Of a DNA stretch of 23,613 bases, positions 7,698-14,956 are shown piece by piece; positions within the stretch are counted from its first letter, which is position 1, and every line of letters begins with the position of its first letter. Source of the DNA: Bacillota bacterium (lineage in GTDB: Bacteria; Bacillota_A; Clostridia; DSM-8532); the NCBI GenBank assembly GCA_023424865.1, contig JAFADM010000533.1:1-23613 (forward strand), given 5' to 3'. Position numbers and translations under genes: made by a program. Under the pieces are notes generated by a model. That model saw only the letters and a program-made list of their open reading frames with translations. It made no database searches and was not told the DNA's origin.

Positions 7698-8288
7698 TTA
7701 TTTCAACTCTTTCCTCATAACCGTTTTTCCATCTTTTTCGGATACTTTAGTAAATCCAGCTTTCTCATAAAGTCGAACCGGGCCAGTGCAATCCCATTCG
7801 TATCTTTCACTACGTACGACCGGGAAACTCTCGATAGCAATATAATCCTCTGCTATCGCGTCGGTTATTACCCGTTTCAAGAGAGCCGTAGCAACACCTT
7901 TCCCACGATATTCCGGGGCGACTTCAAAGCATACCACAGCTTTTTCGCGTTTTTCGGCAGGTGCGTAAAATTGTTCACCAGTACAACATTCGAGTGGAAA
8001 ATTCGCTTTATCATTTGCATTGCACCATCCGATAGCCAAATCATCAACAAACGCCAAATATCCTCGCAAGATACCTGATTCGATTTGCTGCTCGGCGACT
8101 TTTCTTGACACACGACCCACGTCAGCCCCCTCTGCATTATCAATTGCCGCTTTCGCTTCCTCTTTGGTCATTTGATACATCTGGCAATAACACCGATATG
8201 GGGAATCATCTGTAAACGCCCGATTTTCAAAAAAATCAAAGTAATCGGCGGCAAGTGCGGGTGAGAGAGGTTTGATAAAAATATTCAT
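7698..8288 (-). CDS. GNAT family N-acetyltransferase
   Basis: A 196-residue cytoplasmic acyltransferase on the minus strand. The start is firm: GGAGGG (8294-8299 on this strand) lies 5 nt before ATG 8288. The acetyl-CoA pyrophosphate loop is visible as VAPEYRGKGVATALLKRV, about residues 123-140, preceded by the beta strand VVCFEV. The N-terminal segment has CYC (33-35) near an aromatic patch, seen in a subgroup of these enzymes related to stress or antibiotic modification. The C-terminus LYEKAGFTKVSE is the usual final GNAT motif. The acceptor substrate is unknown. It stands alone between degraded sequences; the next gene on this strand is about 1.2 kb away. Confidence 0.88.
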   Translation of the reverse strand: MNIFIKPLSPALAADYFDFFENRAFTDDSPYRCYCQMYQMTKEEAKAAIDNAEGADVGRVSRKVAEQQIESGILRGYLAFVDDLAIGWCNANDKANFPLECCTGEQFYAPAEKREKAVVCFEVAPEYRGKGVATALLKRVITDAIAEDYIAIESFPVVRSERYEWDCTGPVRLYEKAGFTKVSEKDGKTVMRKELK

Positions 8289-8557
8289 GGTTGCCCTCCG
8301 TACCTAATATAAATAATGGGGATGTTATCCAAACCAGATTATCTGTTTGCTGTTATATTTCTGCATGATTTCTTCTTGAACCTACCATATTTTTTCGTGA
8401 ATGTAAAATTAACCAAATACGAAAAACTACAGTTCCAGAATATATTTAGTGCTTTTTATTCGCCTTTAATTGCCCAATTCTAATTAATAGTAATTATTAA
8501 ATTACGCAGTTTAAACTAATAATTTAATTTCATTCAATTCTTATACATTTGAAATAA
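8289..8557. other. AT-rich gene-free stretch
   Basis: About 270 bases upstream of the acetyltransferase. It is visibly AT-rich, especially after 8390, with no open frame, tRNA or strong hairpin. The acetyltransferase promoter should be in its first part. Confidence 0.3.
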
Positions 8558-8722
8558 CACTACTTATCCTACCTGTTACATTACCATACAACCGTCTATG
8601 TAGAAAAGGAATTTCATTGGGGTAGGATAAAGAGTAAGGAAGCCAATTTAGAAGAATACACTACGCTTTATTTTGATTTAGCAGCTTTTGAATACTTGGA
8701 GGATTACAAGACTAAGAAATGA
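8558..8722 (+). pseudogene. Orphan 3' gene end (unrecognised)
   Basis: Between TAA (8555-8557) and TGA (8720-8722) a frame reads HYHTTVYVEKEFHWGRIKSK, then a Glu-rich helical segment ending YLEDYKTKK. The composition looks like real protein, but there is no start codon with a ribosome site, so it seems to be the tail of a lost gene. It may belong to the same decayed gene as 8772-9300. Confidence 0.3.
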
Positions 8723-8771
8723 GGTATGGTGAATCCTTGAGGATACACAAGTTGATAGTATCTTGTAAGAC

Positions 8772-9300
8772 TTGCTCAAGGATGAATACGATTATTTCAA
8801 GGAATACATGCAATCAGCGGATAGTTATTACGATATACTTCAATTGGTGGGCAGACCTTGCTTGCTAATGAAACTGACACAACCGTCGGTTTTTCAGAGG
8901 TATTATGAAATGGGGAGTTATTTGTTGCTGTTGGTTATCAGGGGGCAATCCTGATATCATCTGACGGAATTGACTGGCGAAAGGTACAGAGCGGCACGGA
9001 GGCTACCTTACATAGTATTGCCTGGAACGGCTCTAAGCTTTTAGTAGCTGGAAACGATAATACATTGCTCCTATCAGAAAATGGAACGAAGTGGGAGAAC
9101 CTTTCCTCACCGGTTGAAAACATTATTGCATTAGGAACGTTAGGAAAGCTTTTTATTGCAACTACTGAGTACGGTGAAATCTACGTTCTCCTGACGGATG
9201 CAATTGGATGAAGCAGACATATGAATGACGATATCCTTTGAAGGCTATTTCAACCAATGGCAAAAGTGTCCTAGTGGCGGGTGAATTCATTATCCTGTCG
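8772..9300 (+). pseudogene. Decayed gene for a BNR/Ycf48-like beta-propeller repeat protein
   Basis: Fragments of one protein lie in different frames. At 8772-8830 a helical piece (KDEYDYFKEYMQSADSYYD) is open. From 8831 another frame carries GGQTLLANETDTTVGFSEVL, is broken by TGA at 8906-8908 (probably a former TGG Trp), and continues to TGA at 9209-9211. This part holds two to three propeller blades of the form FVAVGYQGAILISSDGIDW and LLVAGNDNTLLLSENGTKW. A third frame at about 9241-9300 adds AISTNGKSVLVAGEFIILS. The repeated aromatic/G-D-x-(G/N)-x-(I/L)-L-x-S-x-(D/N)-G-x-x-W pattern is typical of BNR-like repeats. The terminator at 9301-9331 survives. At least one nonsense change and two frameshifts make a working product unlikely. 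Confidence 0.65.
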
Positions 9301-9331
9301 GGGTTTCAGCTTTATAGGCTGAAACCCTTTT
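9301..9331 (+). terminator. Intrinsic terminator of the decayed propeller gene
   Basis: GGGTTTCAGC (9301-9310) pairs with GCTGAAACCC (9318-9327), a perfect 10-bp stem, followed by TTTT (9328-9331). On the other strand no T tract follows, so it serves the + strand gene and not the minus-strand NTPase. Confidence 0.7.
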
Positions 9332-9353
9332 ATATGGAAAGTTAGGTCAAAAA

Positions 9354-9367
9354 AGATACCGGTATCT
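9354..9367. promoter_or_regulatory. 14-bp perfect palindrome AGATACCGGTATCT
   Basis: A perfect two-fold symmetric sequence lies about 100 nt beyond the 3' end of the NTPase gene and just after the propeller-gene terminator. It could be a protein binding site; nothing nearby identifies the protein. Confidence 0.25.
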
Positions 9368-9468
9368 AATGCTAGTTTTGAATATCTCCAGGGTAAAAAT
9401 CTTATATAAAATAGAAAATCAAGAGAATATTTATGCCATTATCATTCAAACAATGTTTTACTTTATTC

Positions 9469-12400
9469 CTAAGTGTATGATAAGTTAAGAGCGTCCAAAG
9501 AAATTTTTCTTTTGTATGAAGTGGACACCAAATATTGTCTTATTTTCTCTAAAAGTGTAAAGAAAGATGCAGATGTATCTGCAAATCCCCATGCTTGTAT
9601 AAATTGTTCCTCTAACAAACCAATTTTAAGCAAATATTTATCCTTCCTACGCTCAAATCCTCTCACGACGGGAAGTGTGTCCAGCTTTTCGGTGAAATGC
9701 GCTGGAATCAATTCAATATTAAAGAACAAACCCATACACTCTAACACCTCCAATAATTCATCAGCCAGCATACATGAACCCAAAGATTGATTTTCCTCTT
9801 TAGAAAAATCAAATTCCACCTCAAGACCTTTGAAAAACAAGAAAGGCTGTTTTTGTTCTTTCACAGTCTTTTTTTCGAACTCCTGTAAAATAGGGCAAAG
9901 ATAGAGACGGTTAAAACTCTCTGTATCCAATTCTGCCAGTAGCGGTATAATGAGTGACATAAGGGCAAAATTGTTCCATACATCTTCCTCCCGCAAGTTT
10001 TTGTACAATTCAGCCTTTTTGCTTACCTCAGTTGCACTTATGATCTGATGTACAAGCAGTAAATGTGCCGGAAACACTTGTTCAAAATGAACACGGCGCT
10101 CACTAATTTTGATAATGCCATGTTGCTGTAAATGTTCCAGAAGATTTAAATTGTTTTCCCCTTTAACTATTTCCACTATCTCTTCTTCAAACAAATCTCG
10201 CTCCAGTGAACTGCCACTATCCCACTTAGCAATTTGCCATAGAACAGTATACATTGCATGAGAATTGCAAGAAGATTCTAAAAAAAAGAATTCTGTCAAC
10301 CTCTTCAAGAAATACTTTTCCGTCAGGGGTAATTTGTCCACCTTTGACAATATGATTTCCAGAAGATTAATACCACTTTTACTCTCCAAAAAACAGGCAA
10401 TGGAACCGGGCTCTCCGTTTTCGATTACTTTCAGCAGCATTTTTTTTATAGCGGGGGAAAAAGTTCCACAATTGACTGCCTGTATCTGCTCTTTCTCGTC
10501 CAGCCAGCTTCTGCTTTTTTCTAAAATTATCTCCAACTCCTGATTCATTAACTCGTGCAGCCTTATTCCTTCGTCCCACTCATGTTTGTCATGTTCTTTC
10601 CATTTCTCGTTCCAGAATGAAGTTTGTAACTCTTTATTATGCTTATCTTTTAATGCATCCGGCATGACAATATAACGCTCTAGCTCATTCTCTAACTCTT
10701 TGTAGAACCTTTGAGTATACTGCACCCCTAAATACTTAAATATAGAAGCTATTTGAGATTCCAACATAGCGTCTAATTGTTCATACATGCCGTGGATTTC
10801 AAAATAACCAACTGTTTCCCAAACAATTGCCTCAAGATTGGACCGGAGCCATTTTTTATTCTGTTGCAGAAGCCGGCTTACTGCATCTGTAAACTCTTTT
10901 TCAAAATTGCATATAAGGTAATAATGAGTCGCCAAAAAACACCGCTGAAAATACTCCTCAACAAGGGTCTCCTCGTTTTCAAATACTACATCCAAACGTT
11001 TGCATTCTCCAACCAAGCCAGGGTACACAATCATGTCTGCGTAAGCGAGTGGTTTATCACTTTTAAGCATAGAGCGATAGCGTTTGATTATGTTCTCCAG
11101 AAAGCTGAATGATTCAGACTTAGCTCTCTTTTTATGTAGTCGAAGAAGAAGTGCGCACCGGTACAATTCGCTGCTTTTCGTCTCCTCTTCTCCTACATCC
11201 ATATAATCTTCATCTGCTTCAAAGGGCCATGAAAATTTCCATATTTCAAAGCGTTCTATAAATAAATGAAGCGCTTTCTCGTATAATTCTTCTGGGAGAT
11301 AGATTTTATTGGCATCCATCAGGAAAATCAATTGATTTATATAACAGACTCCGTTTAACAATATTGGTCCATAGTAGCCGATATTTTCTATCATGTATTT
11401 CAGCAAAAAATCCTGTGCTGCAGGTGTGCGGAAACGTACGACTTTCTCATCACTGTTACTGTAATAGGTATCCACCTGAACAATAGTCTTTTCTAACTCC
11501 GAAATACAGGCAAAATAATTCCTAATGTTTTCAGGGGGATGTTTTATATGTTCTAAACAGTAGTAATACGCCTTTGCCAAATCTTCCATACCAATAGGCT
11601 CCATCTCGCCTTGGGATATAAAAGTAATTAAAGCAAGTAATCTTGCCTCCCATGTAAGCCTGTTGAAAATGTCTTCCCAAAAAGTAAAGGGGCTTCTTAT
11701 ATTTTCCACGAACCGCTGTGCAAATTCATCCGGACTATCGTTCCACGGTTCGTTGTTCTGCAGAAACAAATCAATGATTCGTGGGTTATAGTCCGGCATT
11801 CTAATGATTTGTTCTGTTTGGTAATAAATAGGCCAAATATACTTAGAAACGAGGTTTGCGTTATGTAAATGGCTAAACAAAATTCCCGCCTTTTCCGTAT
11901 CTGTATAAGTATCCACATGGCAGATTAACTTATAACGTTCTATTGTGGAACGCATAAAAGAATATTTGGCTGTTGCCTGTTGATAAATATATTCTCTTGT
12001 TGTAATGATGAGAATCTTGTTTTTGTCATTTTTTACACATAGAAGTAATTGCTCCAGATAGCTCATTTCCTGATCATGTCTTTTTTCTGCATAGAACACC
12101 TGACCCCAGATGTCATCGGCCACAAATACCTGTTTTCGCTCCGGCACATATAGAGCCCTCAATTCTTTTACTGAAGAGGTCGTCCATACAAACTCCTCAA
12201 AGTGCATTACTTCTATGTAATATAGTGCCATTATTCGGGCAAGCGTGGATTTTCCAGCTCCAGGCTGTCCGGAAATAACCACACAGTTTTGTTTTTCCAG
12301 CATATCCATTGCATCATGGTAAATACGAGTAGACAAAAACGTTTTTTGCGCCTGTTTGGCCAGGGTGAATTGTCGCCTTGATTCCTCTGCAACACTGCTG

Positions 12401-12867
12401 TTGAGTACTTCGCGGAGCAACTCCTGAAGTACTAAGCCGCTAACTGCCCAGAGCTTGGGATAATTGCGCACGACATCCTTATACTGTGGATTATCCAAGT
12501 AATTATTTAAATCATTACCAGTAACTAAATCACCTGTTTGCTTGATGTATTCTTGGAAGAGTTGAGTTAATTCGCTTTTTTGATCCTTATTTAACGGTAG
12601 CGACACCACTAAGATATAGCGTTTAGGCTGCAGTTCCTCTACCTTTTTTATTTCTTCCTTAAGGTTTTTCTTAAGTGTCTTATATTCCCCGTACCGCTTG
12701 GCTTGCAGAATAACAGTTCCTTCCTCACTGCAGAAGCGACCGTCAATTCCACTATCCCGACCCTCTTTGAATGATTCAAAGAGAATTCCTTCTCTTATTT
12801 GAATCACATCCCGGGCCAGGTTTTGAAAATCCATCCATTCCAACTGCCGGTGAAAATCATACTCCAT
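9469..12867 (-). CDS. Mrr-like nuclease fused to a STAND-type NTPase (nSTAND3/Avs-like), putative anti-phage effector
   Basis: A 1132-residue protein on the minus strand. ATG 12867 is preferred because GGAGTGA lies just upstream at workable spacing; a GTG at 12879 overlaps that site. Numbering from the GTG: residues about 1-120 form a PD-(D/E)XK restriction-like domain with GIDG (D46) and QAK (Q59, K61) in the Mrr pattern. Residues about 180-380 are a P-loop NTPase: Walker A GQPGAGKST (204-212), Walker B VFVADD (D255, D256), and a sensor-like ITTRE (291-295). The remaining 750 or so residues are helix-rich without a motif I recognise, as expected for a target-sensing repeat region. Known relatives (STAND NTPases with N-terminal nucleases, such as Avs proteins) recognise phage products, oligomerise and cut DNA. 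The role here is inferred from this architecture. All nuclease and ATPase residues are intact. It has its own promoter and no partner gene. Confidence 0.72.
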   Translation of the reverse strand: MEYDFHRQLEWMDFQNLARDVIQIREGILFESFKEGRDSGIDGRFCSEEGTVILQAKRYGEYKTLKKNLKEEIKKVEELQPKRYILVVSLPLNKDQKSELTQLFQEYIKQTGDLVTGNDLNNYLDNPQYKDVVRNYPKLWAVSGLVLQELLREVLNSSVAEESRRQFTLAKQAQKTFLSTRIYHDAMDMLEKQNCVVISGQPGAGKSTLARIMALYYIEVMHFEEFVWTTSSVKELRALYVPERKQVFVADDIWGQVFYAEKRHDQEMSYLEQLLLCVKNDKNKILIITTREYIYQQATAKYSFMRSTIERYKLICHVDTYTDTEKAGILFSHLHNANLVSKYIWPIYYQTEQIIRMPDYNPRIIDLFLQNNEPWNDSPDEFAQRFVENIRSPFTFWEDIFNRLTWEARLLALITFISQGEMEPIGMEDLAKAYYYCLEHIKHPPENIRNYFACISELEKTIVQVDTYYSNSDEKVVRFRTPAAQDFLLKYMIENIGYYGPILLNGVCYINQLIFLMDANKIYLPEELYEKALHLFIERFEIWKFSWPFEADEDYMDVGEEETKSSELYRCALLLRLHKKRAKSESFSFLENIIKRYRSMLKSDKPLAYADMIVYPGLVGECKRLDVVFENEETLVEEYFQRCFLATHYYLICNFEKEFTDAVSRLLQQNKKWLRSNLEAIVWETVGYFEIHGMYEQLDAMLESQIASIFKYLGVQYTQRFYKELENELERYIVMPDALKDKHNKELQTSFWNEKWKEHDKHEWDEGIRLHELMNQELEIILEKSRSWLDEKEQIQAVNCGTFSPAIKKMLLKVIENGEPGSIACFLESKSGINLLEIILSKVDKLPLTEKYFLKRLTEFFFLESSCNSHAMYTVLWQIAKWDSGSSLERDLFEEEIVEIVKGENNLNLLEHLQQHGIIKISERRVHFEQVFPAHLLLVHQIISATEVSKKAELYKNLREEDVWNNFALMSLIIPLLAELDTESFNRLYLCPILQEFEKKTVKEQKQPFLFFKGLEVEFDFSKEENQSLGSCMLADELLEVLECMGLFFNIELIPAHFTEKLDTLPVVRGFERRKDKYLLKIGLLEEQFIQAWGFADTSASFFTLLEKIRQYLVSTSYKRKISLDALNLSYT

Positions 12868-12913
12868 TTTCTGTATCACTCCGCTCTGGCTGAACTGTAT
12901 TCTTAGGGTTTAT

Positions 12914-12942
12914 ATTATAGCAAAAACAACTTATAAATCCAA
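12914..12942 (-). promoter_or_regulatory. Sigma-A-type promoter for the nuclease-NTPase gene
   Basis: Reading the minus strand: TTGGAT (12942-12937), a 17-nt spacer, then TATAAT (12919-12914) preceded by TGC, giving an extended -10 element. The predicted transcription start is near 12907, leaving a leader of about 40 nt. The perfect -10 and extended TG make this a credible promoter despite the imperfect -35. Confidence 0.65.
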
Positions 12943-13000
12943 ACATTCTGGTATTTTGGTTAAAGCGCTCAACGGCGAATAGTAGGCTTCTAGTTACTAG

Positions 13001-13150
13001 GGTCAGACAGCGAAAAGTGCAAAGAAAATTCTCGAAGCCAATACGATTGAAACGCGGGAAGAAAATGTGGTACGAGGCGAGACGGATAACCTGGATTGCA
13101 TCGTGAGAAGCAATATTAAATATGGCGATACTTATAACGAGGTAAAGTGA
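13001..13150 (+). pseudogene. Orphan 3' gene end (unrecognised)
   Basis: An open frame of 49 codons runs from after TAG (12998-13000) to TGA (13148-13150), with protein-like content (AKKILEANTIETREENVV, then a segment ending KYGDTYNEVK). There is no start codon or ribosome site. It appears to be the tail of a lost gene. I do not recognise the family. Confidence 0.3.
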
Positions 13151-13306
13151 CTCCGAGATCGACTTTGTGGATAATGGGGTAAGCTAGAAGGATGATACGT
13201 TTATCTATTAATTGGATAAAACCACTTAATTAAGAAAGGGTAAAATGGTGGTGTGATAAGTAATTAATATGATATTATATGTACAAACCTTATAGGAGGG
13301 AGCTTA

Positions 13307-13669
13307 ATGAATAAATCTAAAGGCATAGCTTTATATCATGTAATTAAACCCAATGAAAATCTTAATACTGCTGTAGATCATATATTTCAATTAATAAGAA
13401 CTGCTCAGGAAAAAGAACCTAATAAGCCGAGATATGTTTATATTGATATTGAAGGTCATAAAAATTCTAACGGTGGTTTTGATAAAGATATGTATGAATT
13501 CCAAACTCAGTTTGCATATGGCTTTTTAATGCAGTATATAACTGAACTGTCTATTCCTTTGGCAGAGGGTAAACTTAGAAATAGCAAAGACCAAATTAAT
13601 GATATTCCAGATATGATACAAATTGTGGATAGAGAATCGCTGGATGAAGTCGCCATTACAAAAGAATAG
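13307..13669 (+). CDS. Hypothetical protein, 120 residues, AT-rich
   Basis: The start at ATG 13307 follows a good AGGAGGG site about 7 nt upstream. The protein is soluble, with no signal peptide or membrane segment. I do not recognise the family. Visible features are an N-terminal helix-forming part (NLNTAVDHIFQLIRTAQEKE), a beta-like YVYIDIEGHKN segment (about residues 43-53), a G-G-F-D stretch followed by an aromatic-rich helix (YEFQTQFAYGFLMQYI), and an acidic C-terminus. Codon choice is far more AT-rich than in the core genes nearby, suggesting acquisition. It stands alone between an orphan gene end and tRNA-Ser and ends at the shared terminator 13715-13752. The ribosome site and protein-like composition favour a real gene. 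Confidence 0.7.
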   Translation: MNKSKGIALYHVIKPNENLNTAVDHIFQLIRTAQEKEPNKPRYVYIDIEGHKNSNGGFDKDMYEFQTQFAYGFLMQYITELSIPLAEGKLRNSKDQINDIPDMIQIVDRESLDEVAITKE

Positions 13670-13714
13670 TTATACGTTTTAAATGAACTGAATATATAAA
13701 ACTATAAAACGTAA

Positions 13715-13752
13715 AAACGCCGATTGAAATGCTTATATTTCAATCGGCGTTT
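13715..13752. terminator. Bidirectional terminator shared by the 120-aa gene and tRNA-Ser
   Basis: AAACGCCGATTGAAAT (13715-13730) pairs perfectly with ATTTCAATCGGCGTTT (13737-13752) around a 6-nt loop. On the minus strand it is followed by a T-rich run (TTTTTACGTTTTA counting the arm end), a good tRNA terminator 5 nt beyond the CCA end. On the + strand only TTT ends the stem, so termination there is probably weaker. Confidence 0.75.
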
Positions 13753-13756
13753 CATA

Positions 13757-13847
13757 TGGCGGAGAGAGAGGGATTCGAACCCTCGGTGGCGGTTAAACCA
13801 CACACGATTTCCAGTCGTGCGCCTTAGACCAGCTCGACCATCTCTCC
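13757..13847 (-). tRNA. tRNA-Ser (anticodon GGA)
   Basis: A 91-nt class II tRNA. The acceptor stem is GGAGAGA (13847-13841) with TCTCTCC (13767-13761), then discriminator G and an encoded CCA (13759-13757). The anticodon arm is CACGA-CTGGAAA-TCGTG, giving anticodon GGA, which reads UCC and UCU. A long variable arm, as expected for serine, and a T-arm GAGGG-TTCGAAT-CCCTC are present. Confidence 0.97.
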
Positions 13848-13894
13848 GTATCCAATGTCCGCTTCTTTCGAAGCCTTTATGAAACTGCTTTTCT

Positions 13895-13923
13895 ATTCTA
13901 CAAGAGAACATGCTTTGTGTCAA
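13895..13923 (-). promoter_or_regulatory. Promoter of tRNA-Ser
   Basis: Minus strand: a perfect -35 TTGACA (13923-13918), a 17-nt spacer, and -10 TAGAAT (13900-13895). The start site should be near 13888, giving a leader of about 40 nt before the mature 5' end at 13847. Strength and spacing fit a stable-RNA promoter. Confidence 0.8.
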
Positions 13924-14419
13924 TAGACCAATTTATAGTTTTATTTCATTTGCAACACCTTATTGCACCACAAAAACAAGTGAACTCGTATGTTTATCTT
14001 TTTTTCTTTTTAAGTCGTCATCAAATGCAATTCTAAACGGAGCGTAACACTGATAACTAGACTCTTAGCGCAATTATATGGGAAGAAAGTCTGATGATAT
14101 AATGTTTATTTTGGGTTATAATATCACTATGTTAAAGAATCTGAGCTTGTTTAAGTATAAAATACTGATAAAAAGGGTATAAAACAAACGAATCCACTAT
14201 ATCAGCCATCAGACTTTAAGCTGCTCAACAACGTATGAGATAAGGGTTTCAGTCAATAGAACAGGAACCATTACTAACTAACGGAATAAATGTCATTCAA
14301 TATGAAAATATAGCATAAAAAATATAAAAATATTAGCTTTTTATGTTGCTTTATGAAATAATATGGGTAATAGATATCTTGGCAGGCAGTGCCATAAATA
14401 TCCGAAAGGAGTAATTTAC
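13924..14419. other. Long leader region upstream of HU
   Basis: Nearly 500 AT-rich bases without a gene. They contain the inverted-repeat element at 14086-14217 and a small TGGCA-GGCAG-TGCCA hairpin at 14380-14394 just before the HU ribosome site. The HU promoter was not placed with confidence; a TTGCTT / TAATAG pair (14346-14373, 16-nt spacing) is one weak possibility. Confidence 0.4.
14086..14217. repeat. Possible miniature inverted-repeat element (132 bp)
   Basis: AAAGTCTGATG at 14086-14096 is matched by its exact complement CATCAGACTTT at 14207-14217. Allowing a 4-base bulge, the match continues (ATATAATG versus ATATAGTG). Both ends are flanked by AAG (14083-14085 and 14218-14220), a possible 3-bp target duplication. 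No coding capacity lies inside. This structure fits a MITE-like element, but only one copy is visible here. Confidence 0.4.
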
Positions 14420-14731
14420 ATGAATAAGGCTGATCTCATTGACGCAATTGCTAAAAAAGCGGAAACCACCAAAAAAGATGCGGGTGTTGCCTTGGATGCG
14501 ATTATCGACAGCATCAGTGCATCTTTGGAGAATGGAGAAAAGGTAACTCTCGTTGGTTTTGGTACCTTCGACGTCAGAGAACGTAAGGCACGCACCGGCG
14601 TAAATCCCCGCACAAAAGCAAAAATTAAAATTCCTGCCTCTAAGGCACCCGTCTTTAAGGCTGGTAAGGAACTCAAGGAGAAGGTTGCTGCAACCGCTGC
14701 TCCTGCAAAAGCAAAGAAGAAAAAGGCATAA
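14420..14731 (+). CDS. hup: HU family nucleoid DNA-binding protein with Lys/Ala-rich tail
   Basis: 103 residues from ATG 14420, set by AAAGGAG (14405-14411) 8 nt upstream; the longer frame from 14363 lacks a site. Residues 1-90 are a complete HU fold: an N-terminal helical dimerisation part (MNKADLIDAIAKKAETTKKD), the GFGTF signature at about 47-51, and the DNA-embracing arm RKARTGVNPRTKAKIKIPAS. HU binds DNA non-specifically, bends it and compacts the nucleoid. The usual bacterial HU ends near residue 90; here about a dozen extra residues, AAPAKAKKKKA-like, add a basic tail reminiscent of histone H1 ends, probably increasing DNA affinity. It is a single-gene unit ending at the terminator 14739-14766. 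Confidence 0.95.
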   Translation: MNKADLIDAIAKKAETTKKDAGVALDAIIDSISASLENGEKVTLVGFGTFDVRERKARTGVNPRTKAKIKIPASKAPVFKAGKELKEKVAATAAPAKAKKKKA

Positions 14732-14738
14732 ATTAGTC

Positions 14739-14766
14739 AAAAAAGCGGCGTGAGGCCGCTTTTTTT
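14739..14766 (+). terminator. Intrinsic terminator of hup
   Basis: AAAAAAGCGGC (14739-14749) pairs with GCCGCTTTTTT (from 14755) around the loop GTGAG, with T residues running to 14766. A GC-rich core with a long T tract makes this a strong terminator, just after the HU stop codon. Confidence 0.92.
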
Positions 14767-14956
14767 GTTATCAAATATAATTTGCTTACTTATTACGTCC
14801 ACAAGCCTTTCCGCTTAAGCTGTTTTTTCTCTTCTTTAAATTTAACAATCAAAGGCTATAAACCCTCGCGGGATTCCTATACAATAAGAGTATAAGCTTG
14901 GCTTAGTTGGCTTTTTAGAGGCCGAAAACAAAAAGCATGCTTGAAAGAGGGAGCTT

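Larger units (their letters stand above)
12868..13306. other. Intergenic stretch between divergent accessory genes
   Basis: About 440 bases. It holds the NTPase promoter (12914-12942), a 49-codon orphan gene end (13001-13150), and the AT-rich leader of the gene at 13307. No other structure was seen. Confidence 0.4.

Noticed and set aside
8304..8332. TTGGAT-17-TATTAG on the minus strand as the promoter of the GNAT gene
   Set aside because: The predicted start (near 8297) falls inside the ribosome binding site at 8294-8299, which would remove it from the mRNA.
8772..8954. 60-codon + strand open frame as an intact small gene
   Set aside because: It starts at a TTG with no ribosome site, and its second half overlaps, in another frame, the clear propeller-repeat reading. 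It is part of the decayed gene.
13757..13847. tRNA-Ser 3' end and the tRNA-like fragment at 7649-7677 as the two attachment sites of one integrated element
   Set aside because: The sequences differ and lie in opposite orientations, while attachment sites of an integrated element should be direct repeats. No integrase gene is present.
13702..13923. Minus-strand open frame of 73 codons over the tRNA
   Set aside because: It runs through the tRNA-Ser gene and its terminator. The tRNA structure fully explains the region.
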